A DNA stretch of 64,000 nucleotides, from the NCBI GenBank assembly GCA_021927905.1, contig BLLK01000074.1, forward strand, positions 806,001 to 870,000, in the 5' to 3' direction. The DNA comes from Chaetoceros tenuissimus (lineage: Eukaryota > Bacillariophyta > Thalassiosirophyceae > Chaetocerotales > Chaetocerotaceae). A program made the translations under genes and the position numbers. Shown here in pieces: positions 31,201-39,857 of this stretch (positions are counted from its first letter, which is position 1; each line of letters starts with the position of its first letter). The notes under the pieces were generated by a model that saw nothing but the letters and a program-made list of their open reading frames with translations, ran no database searches and had not been told where the DNA came from.

Positions 31201-33408
31201 AGGAGCGAAGATACTAGTGATGAGCATGAAGGATCAAGGAGCGAGGATGTTGAACCAAGGAGCGAGGATGTTGAACCAAGGAGCGAGGAAGTTGAACCAA
31301 GGAGCGAAGACGATGCGGATGTAGAAGATAATAGCGTAGAGTCAAATGATGAGGATACCGGATCAGAATACGAAGGAGAAGATAGCAATGAAACTACAGA
31401 TAGTAATGGTGCAAAAGAAAGACCGCAGAGATCCCAAAGGGCTAGGAGACCACCGCAAGATCCTTTGAACAACATAGGCAGTACTGATGGAAAAAGCTAC
31501 ATGCAGACAGAGGAGTTCAACTTCTCAAACTTAGCTGAGAACCTCAACCATACTACTACAAGACAATTGTATTCAAGGGCAGTAGACTACATGTTCAACC
31601 AGATGACAGCAACTGAAGGAATTAAGATATTTCAGGAGCGAGCAGTCGCGGCTTTGATAAAGGAATACAAGCAGCTGAACGACATGTGTGTACTGGGAGT
31701 AATTGACTACGACTCTTTGACTGCGGAACAGAAGGCAAAGGCATTGAGAGCGATAAATTTAATTAAAGAGAAAAGAGATGGAAAAATCAAGGGTAGGTGT
31801 TGCAGTGATGGAAGTGGACAAAGGAAGTTTGTTCCCAGAGAAGAAGCATCATCATCAACCATGTCAGTCGAATCACTGATAGCATTAGTAACCATTTTTG
31901 CGTTCGAGAAAAGAGATGTGGCGGTATTCGATGTTCCAGGTGCTTACTTACATGCCGACTTACCGGATGACAAGTTTGCACTGTTGAAATTCGAAGGACA
32001 ATTTGTAGATATCATGGTGGAAGTTAATCCAGATTTTGCTGAAAGCGTAAGATACGAGAAAGGGAAGAAGGTGTTATACTGTAGGATCTTGAAGGCTCTC
32101 TATGGTATGATTGAGTCGGCATTATTGTGGTATAACATGTTTGCTGATGTGCTGATGCAAGAAGGGTTCAAAATAAACAAGATAGACAAGTGTGTAGCAA
32201 ATAAAACTGTAGACGGGAAACAACTCACAATTGGGTGGTATGTGGATGATAACATTGTTGGTGGACAAACTAAGGCAGTCACCGACCTCATCGACAAGAT
32301 CAACAAACGATTCCCAGGACTGACAATACAACGAGGGAAGAAGCTTGAATTCCTGGGCATAGATTTTTACTTTAGAGGAGATGGAAAAGTAGACGTCGGT
32401 ACGGTGCCGTATATCAAGCAAATGATCAAGGATCTTGAGGAGGAATTAGGTATGGTACTAAATAGAAAGTACACGACACCACATGCGAAGTGGTTATTCA
32501 AAGTGAACAAGAAATCACCAAAGCTGAATAGAGAGAAAGCTGACATATTTTTGAAATACATAATGAAAGTAGCGTGGGCTATGAAAAGGAGTAGAGTAGA
32601 CTTGGAGTTCACTAACACTTTCTTGATGACTAGGGTGCATGAACCGAATAGGGAAGATTGGCACAAGTTTATGCGAATGATGAGCTGGATAAAGACTACT
32701 CAAGACGATCTCAGGACCGTAGGGGCTGATGACTTGTTGCACATGCTAACCATGACGGATTCGGCTCATGCTGTCCACAATGATATGAGAGGACATACAG
32801 GGCAAATAATCACGATGGGTACAGGTGTACTAGATCAGAAAGCATCCAAACAAAAGATGAATACACGTAGTTCGACTGATTGCGAATTAGTGGGAACAAG
32901 TGAGGGATTGCCGAAGAACATTTATTTCGAAATGTTCATGGAAGAACAAGGATACAAACTTGAGAGTAATGTGTTGGCAAAGGATAATGAGTCAGAAATT
33001 AAGATCTTGAAGAATGGTCGGGATTCGTGTACGTCGAATATGAAGCATGTAGCAATTAAACAATTCTGGTCAACGGATAGAATCAAGAATGGAAATATTG
33101 AAGTTGTATATTGTCCGACTGACGAAATGATTGCCGATTACAACACGAAGCCACTGATGGGTAAGGGCTTTACGAACTTTAGAAGAGCAATAATGGGATG
33201 GGACCATATAAGCATATCATATACAGGGTACACTCACCCGAAGGAGCGCGTTGGAAATAATAAAAGGAAGGCAACCAATGACGGTAGTAGCAATCATGCT
33301 AAAATTGTGGAACGCCAAAAGAAAACGTACGCGGAGGCAGTAAAGGCTCAGAATGAAGAATGTGTGGAGGAGATGAAGCAGCACGTAACGGCAGCATCAT
33401 CTCATTAA
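28210..33408 (+). CDS. Copia gag-pol polyprotein
   Basis: One 1732-residue frame. Gag begins with a Gln-rich stretch and ends in a CCHC zinc knuckle (CYRCNTPGHYANDC, from residue 393). Protease has IIVDTGS (about 439-444). Integrase covers about 600-860. An acidic linker contains RSEDVEP repeats (about nt 31226-31315). Reverse transcriptase has DVPGAYLHA and YVDD (1344-1347). RNase H follows with SSTDCELVG. Gag and Pol share one frame, so no frameshift is needed between them. The last 50 or so residues are encoded inside the 3' LTR, which is unusual. The polyprotein looks whole. Confidence 0.93.
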   Translation: MSESGNQQQQQQPAAENQQQQDQSGNVNGPGIDGRQRNNNRFGGGNAFRNFKGQIQELPVMGTKAESSNQNTANFIKKFAAYILVNFKSPSVLSRAVSELEDPLVLLRNELPDISKIVAYLQIVQTEPGENETEAERTLRVQQNSMAMAPANALYAQEMNQFSKKKSLLQENMAKLWGIILGQCTKALVENLRAEHDFEIQQNNYNAIWLLKSIKRVVHGVTTSSNPIHTAFTATRDFYKTKQMGKPLEDYQADFENAQELVAQAGVDIVDHEDLLKKEKAKDPTITDEDVRQKYAAMAFLMNADVKRFGGLWDHLHNSLLQGQDNYPTTMAAAIHMMTNWKSGNNNNGDRSNNQQRNRGAGRNGMQFAQSGGATTCQAVAGRTGPLRPDITCYRCNTPGHYANDCPNENGTTGNYIILSQFGYIFVQSQPRLPESLIIVDTGSTFSSFFNRGLMVGVGVCLPIRGHTNGGFMDYDKRGHIKLLPALTAYFNSKSLANILSMADLERYYRVFKDSQHSSSFFVFISDDYILEFKQLSNGLYGFDVNSSSNLNRIHTSTSFHHLFFSTVKANKRFFSNAEVEGAEKARILQGRMGWPSDAEFKRILSGQGNSIINAPVTAEDVTRARAIYGGSAEQLIVGKTVRKRANKKNKILRTALPSELVRHHPTEILDIDFFYSDYAPYLIIRGRNILFIIGVTFNKRKISATGRITYYRPTDEIVKALNDAIALHNNRGFTVELVNGDNEFERIKGKVNATVETCAANEHNPFAEREIRFVKDRQRCYWDKLPYKQVPKIMVDENIIDVFYWINQHLREGSIAKDISPGAVIEGRGPHDAGNLEVTFGAYCLVYRESKNNRQPRSIRGIALRPSNSQGGYYFMSLNTGKRIHGHQWDELAITDEVIDRVHELAAKEKADFLDEDGIPKLGLSPGHNMTIDDTDIDEEDSDDGSVYVYDDVTVSSTSSEEEPDGPDDSSYHASDVDDDESLSEDSEVDVSEEEERSEDTSDEHEGSRSEDVEPRSEDVEPRSEEVEPRSEDDADVEDNSVESNDEDTGSEYEGEDSNETTDSNGAKERPQRSQRARRPPQDPLNNIGSTDGKSYMQTEEFNFSNLAENLNHTTTRQLYSRAVDYMFNQMTATEGIKIFQERAVAALIKEYKQLNDMCVLGVIDYDSLTAEQKAKALRAINLIKEKRDGKIKGRCCSDGSGQRKFVPREEASSSTMSVESLIALVTIFAFEKRDVAVFDVPGAYLHADLPDDKFALLKFEGQFVDIMVEVNPDFAESVRYEKGKKVLYCRILKALYGMIESALLWYNMFADVLMQEGFKINKIDKCVANKTVDGKQLTIGWYVDDNIVGGQTKAVTDLIDKINKRFPGLTIQRGKKLEFLGIDFYFRGDGKVDVGTVPYIKQMIKDLEEELGMVLNRKYTTPHAKWLFKVNKKSPKLNREKADIFLKYIMKVAWAMKRSRVDLEFTNTFLMTRVHEPNREDWHKFMRMMSWIKTTQDDLRTVGADDLLHMLTMTDSAHAVHNDMRGHTGQIITMGTGVLDQKASKQKMNTRSSTDCELVGTSEGLPKNIYFEMFMEEQGYKLESNVLAKDNESEIKILKNGRDSCTSNMKHVAIKQFWSTDRIKNGNIEVVYCPTDEMIADYNTKPLMGKGFTNFRRAIMGWDHISISYTGYTHPKERVGNNKRKATNDGSSNHAKIVERQKKTYAEAVKAQNEECVEEMKQHVTAASSH

Positions 33409-33537
33409 ATAGAAACCATCCGTTTCTGTATCGAGTAAACTAAAACTATAGAAGACCAAGTACTTCATCTAGCTACAGAGTATTATATACTACATAGCTT
33501 AAGGGCAAGTAGCTACCAAAGGAGAGGTATTTCAACG
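33249..33537 (+). repeat. 3' LTR of the copia element
   Basis: 289 bp, same sequence as the 5' LTR, followed by the target duplication GAGTC. The pol frame ends within it at 33408. Confidence 0.93.
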
Positions 33538-33542
33538 GAGTC

Positions 33543-34090
33543 CTGCGAAGTTGGTTCAACTCGCACCTCCAGTTCAATAGGGATAAGAAAGAAAATGGAA
33601 AATTGAGGATCAATAAATGCCGATCAGGAGAATCTTTGGAAAGTCTAATTAATGCTTGAAGACACCGTGTCAGTAAGCATCTGCCAGACAGCGCCGCCGG
33701 TCTACAGTATGAATTCTACGGTAGCAATGTATGATGCACTTGACAGGCAAGGTAATACTGATAAGCATGACGTACGAAGGTGGAAATTGTTTGAATCAGA
33801 GATAGGTGTACATAGGAGAAATGACGAATGTAAAATGTAGGCCATTGAAATTAGACACGTCAGAAAAGGTGTCAGGAAGAAAGCCAACAATAACTTTATT
33901 GCAGTGTGCTCATAGAAAGTTGAAATTTTGGTTGTATGGAAGGCTAGCTACCTTGTATGGAACTTGAAAGAAAATTTTTTAACTTTCAACAGTCATTGCA
34001 AAATATTTTACTTTACCTCTTTTTGGTTAGTCTCTGACTTCGTCTCCAAACCTCGCTGCTGCTATCCAGCGTTGTTTGCTAAAGTAAATG
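33543..34090. other. Intergenic, no gene seen
   Basis: Right flank of the copia insertion. No coding frame with recognisable similarity and no terminal repeats seen. Confidence 0.4.
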
Positions 34091-34270
34091 AGGGAACAAA
34101 GGACGAACATGTTTTTCTCTGATTTTGTTTTTCAAACTCCGCTTATTACAAGCATTCATGTGCTGAAGTTGATGGGGGATGAAAGAGAATTAACATGTTT
34201 CCTCTGCCTTTGTTTCAAACTCTGCTTATACTACAAGCATTCGTGTGCTAAAGTAGGGGGGGATGAAAGA
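34091..34270. repeat. Degenerate tandem repeat, unit about 90 bp
   Basis: Two adjacent units share AACATGTTT, TTTCAAACTC, TTACAAGCATTC and GTGCT-AAGT, each ending in GGGGGATGAA-like sequence. A third, more decayed unit may lie just upstream (about 34010-34090). Non-coding now. Confidence 0.65.
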
Positions 34271-34349
34271 GGAGGATGAAAACCAGCAAAAGCCAACCTT
34301 GATTGGTTTATTGCAACCTTTTGCTGGACAACATCGGAAAGAGGTAATA

Positions 34350-34407
34350 CACAAATGGAGACGGTCATGCTTTAGGCTTGCAACGCCAGCGCATGTCTCC
34401 ATTTGTA
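34350..34407. repeat. 12-bp inverted repeat
   Basis: ACAAATGGAGAC at 34350-34361 pairs with GTCTCCATTTGT at 34396-34407. The intervening 34 bp also contain GCATG palindromic bits. It could be a small stem or the edge of a decayed repeat. Confidence 0.55.
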
Positions 34408-34796
34408 TTGGCATAGTGGAAATAGAGATATGTTCAGTCCATGTCAGTTACGATACTTCCTCGTTTGTTTCTTATATCCATATCACGTAAGGACACAACA
34501 AAAGAAATATACCCGCTGAATGATCACTGATAGACTGAGGAGCATATAGGATTTTGGATGGAATATATGAAGGAGAGAATCAAAGCTTGGAAGGAAAGGG
34601 ATAGAAGGTAGATGGAAAATATTCAGAGAATGTGCAGCCTTCTCAGGATAGATTAGATAGTTACTAGCATGCACAGCTTTTAGTTGCACATGGGGAATAG
34701 CTGTCGATGAGATCAGAAAAGAGTGCATGAGAAGGTGGAGGGATAGAAAAGAAAGTGGAATAGACTTGGGATCTTTTAGGCTTGGGCAACGTTAGT

Positions 34797-35125
34797 TAGG
34801 ATTTGCATCATAGGTATTTGTTTGTGAAGATCATCACGCATGGGTTGGTGATTTTCAGTACTCAGTTTTATATTATATATATATCATCTTTCGATATGGG
34901 AAAAGGTCAACGAATGGGTCGATGCCTTACCGAAGGATTTGTTTCATAGTTCGTTCAAGTTTACACAGATCATCTTTTGATATGGGAAAAAGTCAGCAAG
35001 TGGGTCAATGACTTGTCGAAGAAGTTGGATCATAGGTATTTCGTGTTGGGAAACATCGTCATTTTAGGAAAGGTCAACGAATGGGTTGATGGCTTATCAA
35101 AGAACTTTTAGCATAGGCGCCTTGT
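34797..35125 (+). pseudogene. Decayed coding repeats of about 28 residues
   Basis: Units start near 34883, 34969 and 35054, a period of 85-86 bp, which is one base short of or equal to 28-29 codons. In translation they read IWEKVNEWVDALPKDLFH, IWEKVSKWVNDLSKKLDH and ILGKVNEWVDGLSKNF, with stops between frames. The pattern W-x-K-V-x-x-W-V-x-x-L-x-K points to a former helical-repeat protein that has decayed. I do not recognise the family. Confidence 0.5.
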
Positions 35126-36474
35126 TGGCTGACTCTAGGTATTCAGGTTTCATTATTTTATTTATGAACATTTCACTCACAACAGACTTCTTCAGTTCAT
35201 ATCTAAAGAAACCAGGAAGCTTGCAAGTAGATCTACAGCAACCTGCAAGTAAAGCTACACCCTATGACTCTGATACTTTGGCTGATTACCATAGGAGAGA
35301 GGATACGCATAGGTTGCTCAAGGGAACATAGAAAAAAGGACTTCAAAAGAACGTCATCTCTATCAAGATCTTTTTATTCAAGAGCTGGAAACAGATGAAG
35401 AGCGAGGCAGGGATACCAGCCTAGCATTTCCAACCAAACAAGCCTTCTCGGTACAATGTAGTAGGTTTCAGCCAGAGCACGTGGCATGAAATTATACTTT
35501 GTGAGATCGACATTGTACAGAGAGACATGGTGAGGTAGTAAATGATGAGGGGGAGATCAAGAGCTTCCGGAAGACATTATGAGTCATAGCGTTGCTCTTA
35601 GTGTTTTTCAAGTAGTAAAGTCTTTATCTGATTTTCGAAAGTGCTGGATTGCACGTTAGAGGATGTTGACCTTGTGGAGAAGTGACATAGCGCCATCTCC
35701 TGTTGCAGCAAGGTCTCATCTTGGCGTTGAGGTTCTAAGTGTACTGTGAAGCTTTAGATATATGAAAGAGTCAAATCGATTGTATGTCTAGAGTGGAGAA
35801 ACCTAGAATGTTCTCTTCCCTCACTCTTATAAGAATTGAAAGATAAGTCTCTACGAAAAGTGAAGTATTCATATTTGATTTTATTCCCGCTTATCAGGAA
35901 CTTGAGGTGTGGTGGGACTGCGTCCCCCTTACCCCCCTTTCCAAGTACTAACTTGAGAGGTCTCACTTTGTTAATGGCTAATTATTCTAACTGACTCGCA
36001 TGTTATTTATGATCGATTTGTCCTAACTCATTGCGCAACCCTCACTTGAGCTGAAAAATCTAATAAAAAAAATACCTATGACAAATCCATCCTGCTTCTT
36101 CAGTAGGTAAGAGTCGATAAAAACATATCATTGATTGTAGCAGGTTCTATTATCATAGTTTCATTAGGAATACAATGTTTTTCAATGCTAACCAACTTCG
36201 TTTTGAAGAAAATGTCGTAGAAATAGCACTTTACTTAAGCCCCTTTCAGTCCCATAAAAATCTAGCGGCAGGTAGATTCGAAAAACCGAATTTTGTCGTA
36301 GAAAGAGTTGAGTCTTACTCGAGCGTTAGATGAGCGGTTAACATGGTCATTAAAGGGTTTCTCCGAAATGTGAACTAATTTTTAGACAACTTATTGTATT
36401 GCTTATTGTTTATTAAAGCATGTTACATCAGTGTAAATCTAATTGATAAGAAATATAAACAATTAAAAGTAAAT
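35126..36474. other. Non-coding stretch before the next gene
   Basis: About 1.3 kb with no supported gene. Short open frames here have no recognisable motifs. The last 100 bp would be the 5' region of the glycosyltransferase gene. Confidence 0.5.
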
Positions 36475-38127
36475 ATGCAATTACGAAATAAGCCACTGCA
36501 GAGACGACAACAGAAAAGAATCTTTTCAAAAAAGTTGGTCACTTGTTTGATTCTGACTTCCTTTGCAATTATTTACCTCGACCTGTTGCAACCTAGTCGA
36601 AGAATTCTCTCTGAACAAAAAGTTGACTTGTCGAAATTTCAAATTGATACATTTCCATTAATTCACTCTGATGTCCCGACAGATAAAGAACTTTTGAGTA
36701 AAGTAAAAGAGATCAAAGGAGAAACTGACAATGAAGATTTTAACGAAGAAGCTGCTCGTATCCCAATTGACCAAATGTTTTACATGAATTATGAAAAAGA
36801 CATTGAAAAGAAACAAAAGATGAAAGACTGGCTTTCTTGGTTTCTACCTAATCGAGGTATTCCGTTTTATAGATTACCTTTGATGAAGGGACTTCCATAT
36901 GTCTGTGATTTTGAAGATGAAGAGAAGTGTATCAGAGAATCTGGCAAGGTCGATACTCTATTGCATCTTATGCAATCCAATGAATACAAGACGTCTGGCA
37001 CTTCACTCATTTTACAAGATGACATTGAAGTTACACACATGCATAGACTGAGAGTTGCTGCAAATCTTGTTCCTAATGACTGGGATGTAATACGATTTGA
37101 CTGTCCTATTGAAAGCGATAATCACTTGCCAAACCTCAACAATTACGTCTTTCAAACAAATCAAGGCCGCGATATGCACCCATTCCTTGATTACTCACGT
37201 GTTATGCTCTTACGAAATGAGAAATTCGACAAGATTGCTGAAGCTATCAACGTACTGCCTAGAATGGAACTTGATGCTGCGTTATCTTTTGAAGGAATCA
37301 ATAGCTACTGCGTCAATGTGGGCATAGGGCATCGATTTGAAATTAAGAAACCTCGTCCTATCATCTACACATTCTTTTCTCCACTTCATGAAAGGGATCG
37401 ACATGATAATATGGTTGACTTATGGAAGAAAGAATGGGAATTGGCTGGATTCGATCCTAGAATACTCACCATTGAAGATGCCAAGAAGAATCCGTACTTT
37501 GAAACAATGAAGGCTGAAGTCGAACAGGTCTTCAAGACGGATGTTTACAATGCTTACTGTTTCTATCGATACCTTGCTATGGCCACCGTAGGTGGTATCA
37601 TGAGTGACTATGATACCATGCCTGTTTACTTTCCTATCGAGGAAGCCATGTCTGATACACTTGTCAATGATGGAAAATTTACATCGTTTGAAGCGCACGT
37701 ACCAAGTCTCATATCTGCATCGAAAGAAGAATGGCAACATGTTGCGGAGCTCTTGACGGAGCAAATTCCAAAATCGAAATCATGGCTCAAGAGTGACATG
37801 TATCTATTGCAGGAACTAGGCCATGATCCATCTAACGACGTGGATCTACGATTGGCTGCTCGTATTGCTCCTCGAACTCACATTCTCACTAGTATCCCAT
37901 ACACGAAGGGTGAGAAGCAAAAAGTGAATTGTCATTTACTGAAAAATAGGCGCGCTATTCACATGTCTCACAGCAGTATGAGCAAATTGAAGAAATGGGG
38001 TTTGACTCCAGACTATGATAAAACAGGCTTGCATCCTACTCAGCATAGAGCTAAGCTTGCAGAAACATTTATGAATGACTTTCGAGAGCAATGTATGGGT
38101 GTGGGGAAATTCAAAGAAATAGAATAA
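36475..38127 (+). CDS. Two-domain Golgi glycosyltransferase (GT25-like plus DXD sugar-binding GT32-like)
   Basis: 550 residues from ATG 36475; the open frame continues upstream but without an earlier ATG. A basic tail and a type II anchor (about 20-37, LVTCLILTSFAIIYLDLL) come first. Domain 1 resembles GT25-type transferases: LILQDDIEV (QDD at 181-183) and DWDVIRFDC, ending near NVGIGHRF. Domain 2 has YRYLAMATVGGIMSDYDTMP with D378-Y-D380, the DXD motif of the GT32-like sugar-binding region, then a SDMYLLQEL segment. Two catalytic modules in one chain suggest consecutive additions to the same glycan in the Golgi. Sugar specificities are unknown. Confidence 0.75.
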   Translation: MQLRNKPLQRRQQKRIFSKKLVTCLILTSFAIIYLDLLQPSRRILSEQKVDLSKFQIDTFPLIHSDVPTDKELLSKVKEIKGETDNEDFNEEAARIPIDQMFYMNYEKDIEKKQKMKDWLSWFLPNRGIPFYRLPLMKGLPYVCDFEDEEKCIRESGKVDTLLHLMQSNEYKTSGTSLILQDDIEVTHMHRLRVAANLVPNDWDVIRFDCPIESDNHLPNLNNYVFQTNQGRDMHPFLDYSRVMLLRNEKFDKIAEAINVLPRMELDAALSFEGINSYCVNVGIGHRFEIKKPRPIIYTFFSPLHERDRHDNMVDLWKKEWELAGFDPRILTIEDAKKNPYFETMKAEVEQVFKTDVYNAYCFYRYLAMATVGGIMSDYDTMPVYFPIEEAMSDTLVNDGKFTSFEAHVPSLISASKEEWQHVAELLTEQIPKSKSWLKSDMYLLQELGHDPSNDVDLRLAARIAPRTHILTSIPYTKGEKQKVNCHLLKNRRAIHMSHSSMSKLKKWGLTPDYDKTGLHPTQHRAKLAETFMNDFREQCMGVGKFKEIE

Positions 38128-38263
38128 GTGTACTCGTAGATTGTTTCTTACATACTATTTTAATGAAAAGTAAAAACATGAAATGATTGATATATTCCTG
38201 AGTTTTGAGGAACGGTGTCATTTATGATTCATAGTACTATGGAGAACTTTTGTGATGGAGTAC

Positions 38264-39318
38264 CTAGTCCATGCAGGGCAATACATAAGAAAGCTTCATA
38301 AATCCATCATCACTACAAGTTTCAAAAAGTTTTTGCTCAAAATCTCTCACATTCTTTTGACATCCAATATTCTCTTTGAAACCGAGTGTGTATTCAATCA
38401 TACTCTTTTTCTTCAAAACCCATTCATCCAATGCTACAATTCTTGTACTGTTTGATGATAACTGTACAAAATTTTGAACCTTCTTTTCTGTCGCAACATT
38501 ATGATGAACTGGTTTTCTTGCTAGTAGTGCTGGACAGAATTGTTCAGCCAACATTTTCTGCAATGAATCAATTTCATTCATATTCATAGTAACAAGATTT
38601 GGACGATTTTCATTCAATGCATGGAACATATCACATGTCCAAATGTTATGGACACCTCCAGAAATTTCAAAAAGCTTTGGTTTAATCACCTTCTTCACTA
38701 AGTCGTCTTCTTTAATTGTACATGTATGGTCAGTATCATTTTTTGTACAAATGTAAAGTCTCGAGCAGCATTACGAGCTGGTACATTACCATCACAGAAT
38801 ACCTGCATGACTTGTTTGATCCCTGATGCTAGCCTACTTGTCTCGTCTCTATGAATGTACACAATTAAACTATCTTTCGACGCGCCTTTGAGTAATGATC
38901 TCATGGCATTCCCATTTAATACATGTCCAATATGTAATTTTGGAATGTCATATGATTGTGTAAGCCATTGCTCACGAAGAGTTGGTACCTGAAATTCAAG
39001 TTGAAAATCAGCAGTATTTCCATAACAACTTCTTGCAAAATCGATCAACGATGATCCTCCGGCTTTTGGAGGCATTACAATAAAAATGTGTTCGTGATCG
39101 TCAACATTTCTTTTGAACTCATTTTTGTTCAAGCACATTGAATTGTCATCATGTCTGGTTAGAGTAAGATTGTTCATGCTGCTAGTGCTGGTCGTGGTAC
39201 CAACAAATGTGGTAGTACCACGTAGTGTTTGTCCTTTACTTTGAGCATAGATGACGAAGACACCAAGAAGGAAAGTAATCACAAAAAAAGCTGCAGCTCT
39301 ACCAAAAGATTGATCCAT
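38264..39318 (-). pseudogene. Golgi sulfotransferase-like gene with a single-base frameshift
   Basis: The first open part (39318-38698) has a type II anchor (AAAFFVITFLLGVFVIYA), the PAPS-binding 5' loop FIVMPPKAGGSS (PPKAGGSS at 83-90) and the 3' phosphate motif YIHRDETSRLASG. It then goes out of frame around 38740-38765, close to an A6 run. The other frame continues ICTKNDTDHTCTIKEDD and runs on as VIKPKLFEISGG to ETCSDDGF and a stop at 38264. One base makes the difference, so this is either a young pseudogene or a sequencing error in a homopolymer. Intact, it would transfer sulfate to a glycan in the Golgi lumen. It converges on the glycosyltransferase at 36475. Confidence 0.75.
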
Positions 39319-39840
39319 CCTTTATTTGTTCTGCTTGTTAGTTGGATAGAATATTATAATATTATGGCTGTTGCTCTTGCTATTTTTGAAACTTTTGAAA
39401 CTTTTGAAACCCATTTTCAATTTGACCGTTTTTTCATGTGAAATGTCTCGTAGTCTAATTTTATAGGTTTTTAGCTTTTTCTTTCCAGGACCGCTATCGG
39501 TACGAACGTACATAGTCTATGAAAATTAGGGATTTTTAAAAAAATACAGAGTCATTTCCTAGAAGTTCCGGTAAAACGCGTTTTTTCTCGTCGTACGTAC
39601 ATGAAGGGTTATATTCAAAAACTGTTCAGCCGGAAAATGAAAAAAACTGGTAATTTTACTGAAATCCAGACTACAACATTATCTACGAGTACTGCTATTG
39701 TTATCAAACAAAAAATGAGCAGTGTTTTCAAAGCACTAGCAGTAGAAACAATTCTCCAATAATGAAAATCGTTCCAAATACAACAATATGAATCTGAGAA
39801 GAACCATTGGAAAATGTTTACATTTATGTCGTCTTTTGTA
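39319..39840. other. Intergenic with a short 9-bp tandem repeat
   Basis: Contains three tandem copies of GAAACTTTT near 39386-39412. No coding frame here is supported except the outward-reading remnant listed next. Confidence 0.5.
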
Positions 39841-39857
39841 CGTAGCATGATTCCCAT
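39615..39857 (-). pseudogene. N-terminal remnant of a membrane protein, left member of a head-to-head pair
   Basis: Reads MGIMLRTKDDINVN and, further on, a hydrophobic segment ALKTLLIFCLITIAVLVD, ending after 80 residues. The right arm of the inverted repeat encodes a related start, MEIMLHTKLVLS. Both read outward, so they are the first exons or N-termini of a duplicated gene, with no catalytic part left. Confidence 0.4.

Larger units (their letters stand above)
27530..33537 (+). mobile_element. Ty1/copia LTR retrotransposon, whole-looking and young
   Basis: Two 289-bp LTRs (27530-27818 and 33249-33537) start CGTTGGAAAT and end ATTTCAACG, so they carry a short inverted end. A 5-bp target duplication GAGTC flanks the element (27525-27529 and 33538-33542). 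The interior encodes a small leader ORF and one long gag-pol frame in the order Gag, protease, integrase, reverse transcriptase, RNase H, which is the Ty1/copia order. I see no break. The two LTRs look identical base for base, so the insertion is very recent. It resembles the diatom CoDi copia groups, but the subgroup is not assigned. Confidence 0.95.
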
